Below, one piece after another: positions 34,804 through 46,591 of a stretch of DNA of 64,000 bases; position 1 is the first letter of the stretch; each line of letters opens with the position of its first letter. The notes below the pieces were generated by a model. The model worked only from the letters and a program-made list of their open reading frames with translations, was not told the DNA's origin and ran no database searches. The DNA lies in contig NZ_CP012070.1 of the NCBI RefSeq assembly GCF_001189535.1, positions 1-64,000 on the forward strand, written 5' to 3'. This stretch comes from Arsenicicoccus sp. oral taxon 190. Its GTDB lineage: Bacteria > Actinomycetota > Actinomycetes > Actinomycetales > Dermatophilaceae. The position numbers were made by a program, and so were the translations under genes.

Positions 34804-37494
34804 ATGCGCGTCCACCTGCGCGCCGTCACCCGCCTGAGCGCCGTCGCGCTGCTCGCGGGCGCCGGCCTCACCGTCCCCGTCGCGGCGCAGGCCGTCGACC
34901 AGGCCAGCCCCGTCGTGATCTCCGAGGTCTTCGGCGGAGGCGGCAACACCGGCGCCCCCTACCGCAACGACTTCGTCGAGCTCTACAACTCCTCGGACCA
35001 GCCCGTCAGCCTCGACGGCTGGTCGGTGCAGTACGCCTCCGCCACCGGCACGTCCTGGCAGCGCACGGCCCTGACCGGCACCATCGCCCCGCACAGCACC
35101 TACGTGGTCGCCGAGGCCGCGGGCGCCAACACCGCCGCCGCTGCCCTGCCGCGCACGGACGTGCAGGGCACCATCGCGATGTCGGGCACGGCCGGCCGGA
35201 TCGCCCTCGTCAGCACCGCCGCTGCCCTGACCTGCGGCGCCGACTGCGACGCGGCCCCCGGCGTGGTCGACTACGTCGGGTGGGGCACCGCGACCGACTA
35301 CGTCGTGGCCGCCGCCCCCGCCACCACCAACGCGACGTCGATCTCACGCACCCTGCCCACGCCGACGAGCGGGTGGGACAACAGCAAGGACTACACGGCG
35401 GCAGCCCCGACCCCCGCGGAGGTCACCGTCGGCACCGGCCCCACCGACCCGACGCCCACCCCCGGCAGCACGACCATCCAGGACATCCAGGGTCCCGGCT
35501 TCCTCTCCCCGCTCAAGGGCCAGGCCGTCACCAACGTCCCGGGCATCGTCACGGCGGTCCGCGCCACCGGCCGCACCAAGGGCTTCTGGATCCAGCAGCC
35601 GGCCAAGGACCCGGCCAAGGCCAACGCCTCCACCGGCGTGTTCGTCTTCACCGCGTCCTCCCCGATCACGGTCAAGGTCGGCGACTCGGTCCTGGTCAGC
35701 GGCCAGGTCAGCGACTACTACCCGTTGTCCAGCGGCGAGACGGTCGCCACCACCGCCAACCTGTCGATGACCGAGATCACCAAGACGGTGGTCAACGTCC
35801 TCTCCAGCGGCAACGCCCTCCCCCAGGCCCTGACGCTGCCGGCGGACCTGCCCGACACCTACGCCCCGAAGCCCCCGAGCGGCAACGTCGAGGACCTCGT
35901 GCTCGACCCGCACCGCTCCGCCATCGAGTGGTACGAGTCCCACGAGGGCGAGCTGGTCACCGTCGCCGACGCCCGCGTCGTCGGCCCCGGCAAGCAGCAG
36001 TACGGCGAGATCTACGTGCAGACCAAGCCCGACGAGCTGCGCACCCCGCGCGGCGGCACCTACATCGCCGACTACGACGGCACCCCGACCGGCCGCATGC
36101 TCGTCATGCCCGTCGACGGGCAGGTCCCGGCGGCCAACGTGGGCGACGTCCTGCAGGGCGCCACCACCGGCCCCGTCGACTGGAGCACGTATGGCGGCTA
36201 CACCATCGCCGCCACCCAGCTCGGGGGCAGGGTGGACAACCAGCTGCCGCGCACCGTGGTCGCTGCGGCCGCCGACGACCAGCTCACCGTGGCCACCTAT
36301 AACGTCGAGAACCTCGCCCCCGCCGACCCACGGAGCAAGTTCGACGCGCTCGCCGCCGGCGTCGTCACCACCCTGCGCTCCCCCGACGTGCTGACCGTCG
36401 AGGAGATCCAGGACAACAGCGGCGCGACCAACGACGGCACGGTCGACTCCACGCAGACCTCCGACAAGCTGCTGGCGGCGATCCGGGCCGCGGGCGGTCC
36501 GGCATACCAGGCTGCCTGGATCAACCCCGAGGACGGCAAGGACGGCGGCCAGCCCGGCGGCAACATCCGGGTCGCGTTCTTCTACAACCCGCAGCGGGTC
36601 ACCTTCGTGCAGCGGCAGGGCGGCACGGCGACGACCGCGACGACGGTCACCAAGGACACCACCCCCGGCCTCGTCGACACCCCGGCCCTGTCGGCCAGCC
36701 CGGGCCGCGTCGACCCGACCAACCCGGCCTGGGCCTCCAGCCGCAAGCCGCTCGCCGGGGAGTTCGTCTTCCGTGGCCGCAAGATGATCGTGGTGGCCAA
36801 CCACTTCAACTCCAAGGGTGGCGACGACACCGCCGACGGCCGCTTCCAGCCGCCCAACCGCGCCTCCGAGGTGCAGCGCACCCAGCAGGCGCAGTCGCTG
36901 CGCGCTTTCGTCGAGCAGGTCAAGGCCGTCGACCCGCAGGCCAACGTCGTGCTCGGCGGCGACTTCAACGACTACCAGTTCTCGGCGCCGATGAAGGCGC
37001 TCACCGGGGACGGGAGCGTCGTCTACGACACCATGTGGTCGCTGCCGGAGAACGAGCGCTACTCCTACGTCTTCAACGGCATCAGCCAGACGCTGGACCA
37101 CATCATGGTGTCGCCCAACCTCAAGGCCGCCACGCAGCTGCAGGTCGCGCACATCAACAGCGAGTTCGCGGTGCAGAGCTCCGACCACGACCCGCAGGTC
37201 GCGCGGATCCGGCCGGCGCTGCACCTCTACGCCCCCGGCAGCGTCACCGCGGACAACACCGTCCGCAAGCCGGGCCAGAAGGTCGAGCTCACCCTCGCCG
37301 GCTGGACGCCCGGCGACGTCGTCACGGTCGCGTGGGACGGCAAGCCCGTGGCCACGGTGACGATCGCGGCGGACGGCACCGGCTTCTACAAGCTGACGGT
37401 CCCGTCGACGGCGCCTGCGGGTCCGCACACGATCTCGCTGGCGGGCCGTCAGACCACCGCGACCAGCACCACCCTGACCGTCCGGCGCAAGTAG
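34804..37494 (+). CDS. Secreted ExeM/NucH-like endonuclease (LTD + endonuclease/exonuclease/phosphatase)
   Basis: This 896-residue exported protein has a signal peptide (hydrophobic SAVALLAGAGLTVPVAAQA, cleavage after AQA-VD, ~30). A lamin-tail domain follows (~36-165, VISEVFGGGGNTGAPYRNDF, FVELYNSSDQPVSLDGW), then an OB-fold-like middle with a Pro/Thr linker, an EEP nuclease domain (~510-830; TYNVENLAP, VEEIQDNSG, NHFNSKGG, GGDFNDYQ, SSDHDP), and a C-terminal Ig-like domain with TVRRK end. All EEP catalytic motifs are present. Such enzymes degrade extracellular DNA for nutrients or biofilm remodelling. AGGAG (34790-34794) eight bases before the ATG fixes the start; TACGGT (34741-34746) is a possible -10. 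Confidence 0.92.
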   Translation: MRVHLRAVTRLSAVALLAGAGLTVPVAAQAVDQASPVVISEVFGGGGNTGAPYRNDFVELYNSSDQPVSLDGWSVQYASATGTSWQRTALTGTIAPHSTYVVAEAAGANTAAAALPRTDVQGTIAMSGTAGRIALVSTAAALTCGADCDAAPGVVDYVGWGTATDYVVAAAPATTNATSISRTLPTPTSGWDNSKDYTAAAPTPAEVTVGTGPTDPTPTPGSTTIQDIQGPGFLSPLKGQAVTNVPGIVTAVRATGRTKGFWIQQPAKDPAKANASTGVFVFTASSPITVKVGDSVLVSGQVSDYYPLSSGETVATTANLSMTEITKTVVNVLSSGNALPQALTLPADLPDTYAPKPPSGNVEDLVLDPHRSAIEWYESHEGELVTVADARVVGPGKQQYGEIYVQTKPDELRTPRGGTYIADYDGTPTGRMLVMPVDGQVPAANVGDVLQGATTGPVDWSTYGGYTIAATQLGGRVDNQLPRTVVAAAADDQLTVATYNVENLAPADPRSKFDALAAGVVTTLRSPDVLTVEEIQDNSGATNDGTVDSTQTSDKLLAAIRAAGGPAYQAAWINPEDGKDGGQPGGNIRVAFFYNPQRVTFVQRQGGTATTATTVTKDTTPGLVDTPALSASPGRVDPTNPAWASSRKPLAGEFVFRGRKMIVVANHFNSKGGDDTADGRFQPPNRASEVQRTQQAQSLRAFVEQVKAVDPQANVVLGGDFNDYQFSAPMKALTGDGSVVYDTMWSLPENERYSYVFNGISQTLDHIMVSPNLKAATQLQVAHINSEFAVQSSDHDPQVARIRPALHLYAPGSVTADNTVRKPGQKVELTLAGWTPGDVVTVAWDGKPVATVTIAADGTGFYKLTVPSTAPAGPHTISLAGRQTTATSTTLTVRRK

Positions 37495-37507
37495 CCGGGC
37501 CCACGCA

Positions 37508-37547
37508 CGCGAGCGGCCGGGAGCCACGGGGCTCCCGGCCGCTCGCG
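37508..37547. terminator. Perfect 18-bp stem, bidirectional terminator
   Basis: Arms 37508-37525 and 37530-37547 are exact reverse complements around a four-base loop (acgg). The right arm ends one base before the PAP2 stop codon. It serves both convergent genes. Confidence 0.75.
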
Positions 37548-38492
37548 TCAGCGCAGGTACTTCTCGACCGCCCGGGACGTCGCGCCGACAAGCACGCCCA
37601 CGAGGGCCCCGACGGTCAGCAGCGAGCCGATGCCCAGCAGGATCCCGAGCGGGGTCGCGATCACGCCGACGCCCCACGACACCAGCAGCACCCCCATCAC
37701 CATGACGGCCGACAGCCCCGAGAGCACCAGCAGCGTCAGGCCGTATGGCGCGCTGGCCACCCGCCGCTCGCGCTCCCGCTGCCAGCCGAGCCCCCGCACC
37801 TGGCGGCGAAACTCGCGCAGCGCCCGCCGCAGCCGGGGCCGCCCGGCGAGGACGGCCGCCACCCCGACGCCGAGGCCGGCCCACATCGCCACGACCGCGA
37901 GCGCCGCGATGACGTCGCCGGGGCGGTTCATCCGCACCACGACGACGCCGAGGGAGACCCACGCGGCCCACAGCGCCGCGGCGAAGGTCACCCAGAACCT
38001 CATCGTCATCGGCGTGACCAGCACGATGGCGATGGCGATCGAGGCGGCGGCGACGGCGTGCCCGCTGGGCGCGGAGTTGAGCGGCCCCAGGTCGCCGACG
38101 CCGTAGTCGGGGCGGGGCACGAGGAGCACGCGGGTGAGGTAGGCGGTCGCGTTGGCGCCCACCACCACCACCAGGGCCGCGGCGGCGAGGTCGAGCCGGC
38201 GGCGGATCAGCGCGAGGACGGCGCACACGGCGAAGGCGACGCCGAGCATCCGCACCTCGACGGGCCCGAGCACGGTCCCGAGGTGCTGGTAGCGGAAGGT
38301 GTCGGTGATGGCGATCGAGGCGAAGGCCTTCTGGTCCAGCCGCTGGCCCCACGGGGTGAGGACGTTCCACACCATGGCGAGCAGCAGGACGGCGAAGCCC
38401 GTGACGGCCAGCGCCAGGGACCAGCGGCGGGCGTGACCGTGGAGCTCGGCGAGCACGGCGGCCGGGGCGGGCGAGGTCTCGGTCGTCGACAT
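37548..38492 (-). CDS. PAP2-superfamily membrane protein with altered catalytic motif
   Basis: This 314-residue membrane protein has the PAP2 fold: motif 1 as RVLLVPRPDYG, motif 2 as SAPSGHAVAAAS, and a third motif at VVVVRMNRPGDVIA. In active enzymes the third motif is SR-x5-H-x3-D with the nucleophilic His; here the His position reads Asn and the preceding Arg is not in place, while the Asp is kept. Activity as a lipid phosphatase is therefore doubtful. The C-terminal third (~230-310) adds two helices and an Arg-rich loop not in the core. ATG 38492 gives the best N-terminus; CAAACT lies six bases upstream. Confidence 0.82.
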   Translation of the reverse strand: MSTTETSPAPAAVLAELHGHARRWSLALAVTGFAVLLLAMVWNVLTPWGQRLDQKAFASIAITDTFRYQHLGTVLGPVEVRMLGVAFAVCAVLALIRRRLDLAAAALVVVVGANATAYLTRVLLVPRPDYGVGDLGPLNSAPSGHAVAAASIAIAIVLVTPMTMRFWVTFAAALWAAWVSLGVVVVRMNRPGDVIAALAVVAMWAGLGVGVAAVLAGRPRLRRALREFRRQVRGLGWQRERERRVASAPYGLTLLVLSGLSAVMVMGVLLVSWGVGVIATPLGILLGIGSLLTVGALVGVLVGATSRAVEKYLR

Positions 38493-38659
38493 GGGTCCAG
38501 TTTGCCCCAGTCCGGTCCGGGCCGGGCCCACGGACCACCCGCCGCGGCGCTGCGCAGGTGCGCTCGGTGCCGGCCTGGCGGGCGCCCGCGCCCGACCTAT
38601 AACACGGTTTTTGGCATGTCAAAGGGGGACCTGCCGCTGGGTGGCCCCGCCCCGCTCAC

Positions 38660-38665
38660 TACAGT
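38660..38665 (+). promoter_or_regulatory. -10 box (TACAGT) of the hemY-radical SAM operon, probably leaderless
   Basis: TACAGT is followed by seven bases and the ATG at 38673. Upstream (38598-38632) is an AT-rich island in an otherwise GC-rich gap, including TATAAC and TTGGCATGTCAAA, which may be a second promoter or regulator site. Confidence 0.45.
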
Positions 38666-38672
38666 GGATCCC

Positions 38673-40087
38673 ATGCCCGCCCCCACCTCGCCTGCCCCCC
38701 GGAGCGTCCCGGCTCGCTCGATCGTCATCGGCGGCGGGGTCACCGGCCTGCTCGCCGCCCGCCGGCTCGCCCAGGCCGGCTCCCGCGTCACCGTGCTGGA
38801 GTCCGCCGACCGGCTCGGCGGCCAGATCCTCACCGTCGACTTCGCCGGGCGCCGCTGCGAGCTCGGCGCCGAGGCCGTCCACCTCGCCGCCCCCGCCGTC
38901 GTGGAGCTGGTGCGCGAGCTCGGCCTCGAGGACACCATGGTCCGCTCCAACCCCGGCGCGACCTGGCTGGCCACGCCCCGCGGGCTGCGACGGCTGCCGC
39001 AGGGCGTCGGACCCAGCGGGCCCACGCAGCTCATGCCGGTGGTGCGCTCCGGCATCGTCTCGGTGCCCGGCCTCGCCCGCGCCGCCCTCGAACCCCTCGT
39101 CGCGCGGCGCCACGCCGTCCCCGGCGACGTGTCCGTCGGCAGGTTCGTGCGGGACCGCTTCGGCGACGAGATCGCGGAAGCCTTCGTCGACCCGATGCTC
39201 GGCGGACTGCACTCCGGGGACATCGACCGGCTGTCGCTGCGGTCGGCCTCGCCCCAGCTGGCCGCCGTCGCGTCCTCCGGCCGCTCCCTCACGCTGTCCG
39301 TGCGCGCCCGCCGCAGCGGCCCCAGCGTCGCGCCGTCGATGTTCGCGACGTGGCCGGGCGGCCTGGCCACCCTCACCGACCAGCTGCTGACCGGGACCGA
39401 GGTGCAGGTCCGGACGTCGGCGAGCGCCAGCTCCGTCATACGGACCGACGAGGGGGCGTATGCCGTCACCCTCGCCGACGGCTCCACCCTCGTCGCCGAC
39501 GCCGTGGTGCTCGCCGTCAACGCCGCCGTCGCGGCCAGGCTGCTCGCCGGGGCCTCCCCCGAGGCGGGCGACGCGCTGGGGCAGGTGCGCTCCGCGACGC
39601 TCGCGTCCGTGCTCGTGGCCTTCCCCCGCGCCGAGGCCGAGCGTTGCCCGGCGATCCGCACGGGCACCGGCATCATGATCCCGAGCCGGCTCGGGCTGCG
39701 GCTCAAGGCGGCGACCTTCGTGTCCTCCAAGTGGCCCCAGCTCGCCGGCGGCGACACCACCCTGGTGCGGCTGTCCGCCGGCCGGGACGGCTCGACCCTC
39801 GTGGCCGACCACGACGACGAGCAGCTCGTCGCGATGCTGCTCGCGGACCTCGCCGCGCTGACCGGGCTGCAGGCCGCACCCGTCGCGACCCGGGTGCACC
39901 GCTGGCCCCGCACCGCGCCGCAGCTGGAGGTGGGCCACGCCGACCGCATCGGCGCCGCCCGCCGCGCGCTGGGCCGGGACCTGCCGGGGGTCGTCGTCGC
40001 GGGGGCCTCCCACGACGGCGCCGGCATCAGCGGCTGCGTCACCTCGGCGACCCGGGCGGTCGCCTCGATCCTCCCAGGAGCGACCGC

Positions 40088-40091
<4 letters not shown>
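38673..40091 (+). CDS. hemY: Protoporphyrinogen/coproporphyrinogen III oxidase (HemY/CgoX)
   Basis: This 472-residue FAD-dependent oxidase has the N-terminal dinucleotide motif IVIGGGVTGLLAARRLAQAG (~17-36), followed by SADRLGGQI. The substrate-binding part includes FVDPMLGGLHSGDIDRLSLR, and the C-terminal FAD motif is VVVAGASHDGAGISGCVTSA (~447-466). In monoderm actinobacteria the enzyme oxidises coproporphyrinogen III to coproporphyrin III in the coproporphyrin-dependent heme route. ATG 38673 follows a leaderless -10. It overlaps the radical SAM gene by four bases (ATGA), so the two are translationally coupled. Confidence 0.92.
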
Positions 40092-41317
<1,226 letters not shown>

Positions 41318-41422
41318 CGGTCCGGACAAGGTCACCCGCTCCGCCGTGATGCCGCCGACCGAGGGAACGCGCCCGGTCGACACGCTGCGCGTTGACCTGA
41401 CTACCCCGTGCGGTCGGTGACA

Positions 41423-42466
41423 ATGGGCGACATGCCTGCCCACGCAGCCGCCCCGCGGCCCGGTCGCTCTCGCAGCGCGCTGCGACGCGCGCTGGCTGCG
41501 GCGTTGCCGGGGGCAGTGGTGGTGCCGGCGGTCCTGGCCGCCGCCGCGTGCGGGTCCAGCACCACGTCGGTCGCCGCCTCGACGGTGACCGTGACGGCGC
41601 CCGCGGTGACCCATACCGTCGCGGCCGCGGCGGGCCCGTCCGGCGTGTCGGGCGCCGGAGCGACCAGCGGCCGCCCCCCGGTCACCAGGACGACGACCGC
41701 GGCGGCGCCGTCCCCGAGCGTCACGCCCAGCGCCACCCCCAGCCCCACGCCGACGGTCACCCGGGAGACCTTCGACGCCGTCGCGCGGGACTACGTGGCC
41801 GGCCGCAAGGGCCTGGTCGGGGTCGTCGCGACGGACCTCGCCACCGGCCACACCGTCCAGCACAACCCGGGGCAGCGGTGCGAGACGGCGTCGCTGGTCA
41901 AGCTGGACGTCCTGCTGACCCTGCTGCTGCAGCGTCAGGACGAGGGCCGGGAGCTGAGCTCGTCCGACGAGGAGCTGGCGCGCTCGATGATCACCTACAG
42001 CGACAACAAGGCCACCACCACCCTGTGGGGACGCATCGGCGGGGACGACGGCCTGCGCGAGGCCAACGAGAGGTTCGGGATGACCGAGACCGAGCCGGGC
42101 ACCAGCTACCGCTGGGGGCTCACCACGACCACCGCCGCGGACCAGGTGCGGCTGGTGCGCAACCTCGTCACCGACGGGCCGCTGCACGAGCCCGCCCGCC
42201 GGTTTGCCCTCGAGCTGCTCAGCCAGGTCTCCGACGACCAGGACTGGGGCATCTCCGCGGCCTCCCCCCACGACGAGGCCGAGCTCAAGAACGGCTGGCT
42301 CCCCCTCCCCGACGGGTGGGTCGTGACGTCGGCGGGCCGGGTGCAGGCGGCCAACGGCCACGAGCTGCTCATGTCCGTGATCACCTGCGACGGGAGCAGC
42401 GAGCAGGGCAGCATCGAGACCATCGAGCACCTGTCGGCGCTGGCCGCCGCCGCCCTCGCCGGGTAG
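41423..42466 (+). CDS. Serine beta-lactamase-fold lipoprotein (PBP/class A-like)
   Basis: This protein of about 347 residues starts with a basic N-terminus and hydrophobic segment ending in LAAAACGSS (Cys ~43), a weak lipobox, then a Thr/Ser/Pro-rich tether (~50-112). The enzymatic domain has S-x-x-K as ETASLVKLD (Ser157, Lys160), S-D-N as TYSDNKA, and K-x-G as LKNGW. The omega-loop Glu motif (E-x-x-L-N) of class A beta-lactamases is not seen, so it may be a penicillin-binding or esterase-like protein rather than a lactamase. Starts at 41408 (GTG), 41423 and 41432 (ATG) are all in frame and no ribosome site decides. Confidence 0.75.
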   Translation: MGDMPAHAAAPRPGRSRSALRRALAAALPGAVVVPAVLAAAACGSSTTSVAASTVTVTAPAVTHTVAAAAGPSGVSGAGATSGRPPVTRTTTAAAPSPSVTPSATPSPTPTVTRETFDAVARDYVAGRKGLVGVVATDLATGHTVQHNPGQRCETASLVKLDVLLTLLLQRQDEGRELSSSDEELARSMITYSDNKATTTLWGRIGGDDGLREANERFGMTETEPGTSYRWGLTTTTAADQVRLVRNLVTDGPLHEPARRFALELLSQVSDDQDWGISAASPHDEAELKNGWLPLPDGWVVTSAGRVQAANGHELLMSVITCDGSSEQGSIETIEHLSALAAAALAG

Positions 42467-42504
42467 CGCCCCTGCCGGTCTGCGTGAGCGTCAGCGGCCC
42501 GGGG

Positions 42505-44093
<1,589 letters not shown>

Positions 44094-44097
<4 letters not shown>

Positions 44098-44435
44098 CCG
44101 GCCAGCCTACCGTGCACCTCACGCGCCACCTGGCGCTCGACGACGAAGGACAGGAAGGGCACGACGCCGGCCAGCATGACCTTGATGATCCGGGACAGCG
44201 GCCACTTGGCGGCCGTCCCGAGGTTGAAGGTCGTGACCAGGTAGATCATGTAGAGGAAGCCGTGCGGCATCGCCCACCAGGCCAGGACGTCGTTGTCGAA
44301 CGCGTACTTCAGCACCATCTCCAGCACCAGCACCAGCAGCCCGACACCGACCACGAAGGCCATGATCTCGAACGGCTTCAGGGCCTTGCGGACGGTCTCG
44401 GGGTTGTCATAGCCCTGCACGGGCCGGGTGGTCAT
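44094..44435 (-). CDS. DUF3817 membrane protein
   Basis: This 113-residue protein has three predicted membrane helices (IMAFVVGVGLLVLVLEMVL, FLYMIYLVTTFNLG, VMLAGVVPFLSFVV) and the DUF3817 signature MPHGFLYMIYL with basic ends. Function is unknown, but the gene sits next to guaA and SURF1 in many actinobacteria. Its 5' end overlaps the SURF1 gene by 29 bp and its stop overlaps the guaA start. Confidence 0.85.
44104..44109 (-). promoter_or_regulatory. -10 box (TAGGCT) before guaA, probable internal leaderless promoter
   Basis: On the minus strand TAGGCT is followed by six bases and the GTG at 44097. It lies inside the DUF3817 gene and would let guaA be expressed apart from the operon. Confidence 0.42.
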
Positions 44436-45198
44436 CGGTCGAGTCCTCCTCGGACGGCGAGTGGTCGGGGTCGTCGGGCCGTATGACGGCCCGGTGGTCG
44501 TCTCGCACCATCCGCCACCACATGTAGAGGGCGAACGCGGCGAAGATCCACCACTGGATGGCGTAGGCGAAGTTGCGCCAGTTGAGCTGGGACTCCGGGC
44601 GCGGCGGCGGGATCCGCTGCAGCGCCGTGCCCGCACCGAGGTCCGGCTGCTCCCCCTGGGCGATGACGAAGGCGTTGTAGAGGTCCTGCGGCCACACGTT
44701 GACCAGCACGCCGAGGTCGATCGAGCCGCGCTGGCCGGCGGGCAGGGACGCGTCCGACGGCGACTCGCCGGGGGCGAGGGTGCCGGACACGGTGGTGCGG
44801 GTCCGCGGTGCCGCGGGCGCGGCCGCCGGGTCGGTGACGAAGCCGCGGACCACCGCGACGCGGGCCCTCGTGGCGCTCTCGTCGAGCGGGGTCACGACCC
44901 AGTAGCCGTGGCGGCCCTCGAGCAGCCGCCCCGGCACGAGGAACTGCCCCGCCGGGTCGTAGGTGCCCGTCACGGTGACCTTGCGGTTGGACATGGCACC
45001 GCGGAAGGTCGCGTGCGGCTCGATCACGTCGTGCAGCGGCGACGCGGGCTGGGCCTGGGCGTGCGCGAGGGCCTGCTTGGCGCCGTCGTCCTTGGAGACG
45101 TCCAGCTGCCACAGCCCGAGCCGCACGAAACCGGCCACGACCAGCAGCACCAGGGCCAGCAGCCCCAGCCAGCGTGGCTTGAGCGCAGTCCGGATCAC
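44407..45198 (-). CDS. SURF1 family cytochrome oxidase biogenesis protein
   Basis: This 263-residue protein has the SURF1 plan: a first membrane helix (LGLLALVLLVVAGFVRLGLWQLD, ~11-33, with the conserved L-G-x-W-Q), a soluble extracytoplasmic region (VTVTGTYDP, GYWVVTPL, VVRGFV), and a last helix (WRNFAYAIQWWIFAAFALYMWW, ~211-232) with the W-R-N-x-x-Y-x-x-Q-W motif. SURF1 proteins help insert heme a into aa3 oxidase. An acidic tail (SPSEEDSTDDHP) follows. GTG 45198 is preceded by TAGGCT at six bases. Confidence 0.9.
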   Translation of the reverse strand: MIRTALKPRWLGLLALVLLVVAGFVRLGLWQLDVSKDDGAKQALAHAQAQPASPLHDVIEPHATFRGAMSNRKVTVTGTYDPAGQFLVPGRLLEGRHGYWVVTPLDESATRARVAVVRGFVTDPAAAPAAPRTRTTVSGTLAPGESPSDASLPAGQRGSIDLGVLVNVWPQDLYNAFVIAQGEQPDLGAGTALQRIPPPRPESQLNWRNFAYAIQWWIFAAFALYMWWRMVRDDHRAVIRPDDPDHSPSEEDSTDDHPARAGL

Positions 45199-45204
45199 CG
45201 CCCC

Positions 45205-45210
45205 AGCCTA
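45205..45210 (-). promoter_or_regulatory. -10 box (TAGGCT) of the SURF1-DUF3817-guaA operon, probably leaderless
   Basis: On the minus strand TAGGCT is followed by six bases and the GTG at 45198. The downstream word GGACC-tgcat-GGTCC (45218-45232) is a short palindrome upstream of it. Confidence 0.45.
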
Positions 45211-45259
45211 GGGCCCGGACCTGCATGGTCCCTCCACGCCCCCGGCGGAGGGCGGGTCG

Positions 45260-46510
45260 TCAGTCGTGGGCCGGGCCGGACGCCGACGCGCTGGGGGTGC
45301 CCTTGGGCGCCGGGGCCGGAGCGCCGGCGCGGGACTCGTCGAGCAGCATGATGGACCCGCTGTAGCAGGACACCCACACGGCGTTGCGGGTCGGCTCGTA
45401 GGCCACCCCGATGGGGCTCGGTCCGGTCGCCACCGTCTGCTGGACGGTGAGGTCGGAGACCCGCACCTTGGTCAGCGTCGCAGCCCCGTAGCTGACGACA
45501 TACAGCGCTCGCCCGTCGGTGCTGATCGCCATGGACCGCGGCTGGTCCGCGAGGCGCACCGACCGGTCCACGCGACCCGTCGCGACGTCCACGCGCACGA
45601 GCGTGTCGGCGTCGTTGTTGGTGACGTAGAGGTGCTTGCCGTCGGCGGACAGGACCAGGGCGCGCGGGCCCTTGCCGGGCTTGACCAGCGGCTTCGCGGT
45701 GCGGGACTCCAGGTCGACCGCGTAGACGGTCTCCCCGCCCATCTCGGCGACGTAGGCGGTCCGGCTGTCCGGGCTCACCGCGATGCCGCGGGGGTGCGCC
45801 CCGATCGCGACGGTGCCGACCTCCTTGGCCTGGGCCACGTCGACGATCGAGAGCGTGCCCGAGCACCAGTTGGTCGCGAGGACGGTCCGCTGGTTGGGGG
45901 TGAGCGCGACGACCTTGGGGACCGCCCCGACCTGGATCGCCTGGTCGACCTTGAGCGACGCCGCGTCCAGCCGGTAGAGGTAGGACCGGTCGACCGTCGA
46001 GCTCGTCGTGCAGTCGTCGTAGCCGTTGTGCTCGAAGCCGGCGCCGTACATCGAGTAGTTGGAGACGTAGGCCTTGGCACCGTCGCGGGTCCACACGGCC
46101 TCGACGGGCGCGCCCTTGACGGTGCCGCGGCTGCCCGCGACGCCGTAGGCCCCGAGGTCCACGGCGTCGTTGACGGTGGCCTTGAGCTGCCCGTCCGCGG
46201 AGTAGGCGGTGACGGTGTGGCGGTACATCATGTTCTGCGCCAGCACCAGACCCGTGGGCGACGCGGCGACCGACTTGGGGTTGATGGCGCCCGTGATCGT
46301 CTGCCGCGAGACCAGGTGCGTCGAGCCGACGTCGAAGGCGCGGGACTGCTCCTGCAGCGCGGAGGCGGCCGCGTCGTCCCGGCCCGCGGTCAGCCCCTGG
46401 CAGGCCCGGACCAGCCCGAGGACCAGCAGGGCGAGCAGCACGAGCGTGACCAGCCCGACGATCCGGCGGCGTCGCACGAACACCGGGTCGTGACGGACCA
46501 CGAGCTTCAC
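45260..46510 (-). CDS. Membrane-anchored YVTN-type beta-propeller protein
   Basis: This 416-residue protein has an N-terminal anchor (IVGLVTLVLLALLVLGLV, ~15-32) and an extracytoplasmic seven-bladed propeller with repeated blades such as VSPDSRTAYVAEMGGETVYAVDLES, LSADGKHLYVTNNDADTLVRVDVAT and ISTDGRALYVVSYGAATLTKV (given as examples of ~43-residue repeats). The C-terminal ~25 residues are Ala/Pro-rich. Three Cys residues (ACQG, DDCTTSS, NWCSG) could form disulfides. Function is unknown; similar proteins bind surface or redox partners. The GTG start is supported by GGAGG five bases upstream. Confidence 0.82.
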   Translation of the reverse strand: MKLVVRHDPVFVRRRRIVGLVTLVLLALLVLGLVRACQGLTAGRDDAAASALQEQSRAFDVGSTHLVSRQTITGAINPKSVAASPTGLVLAQNMMYRHTVTAYSADGQLKATVNDAVDLGAYGVAGSRGTVKGAPVEAVWTRDGAKAYVSNYSMYGAGFEHNGYDDCTTSSTVDRSYLYRLDAASLKVDQAIQVGAVPKVVALTPNQRTVLATNWCSGTLSIVDVAQAKEVGTVAIGAHPRGIAVSPDSRTAYVAEMGGETVYAVDLESRTAKPLVKPGKGPRALVLSADGKHLYVTNNDADTLVRVDVATGRVDRSVRLADQPRSMAISTDGRALYVVSYGAATLTKVRVSDLTVQQTVATGPSPIGVAYEPTRNAVWVSCYSGSIMLLDESRAGAPAPAPKGTPSASASGPAHD

Positions 46511-46591
46511 GACGGCCTCCGACGGGTCGATGGGTCCACGACGGGCTCAACCTAGCGGCACCGCCGGCGCGGGCCGGGCAGAAACCCCGCG

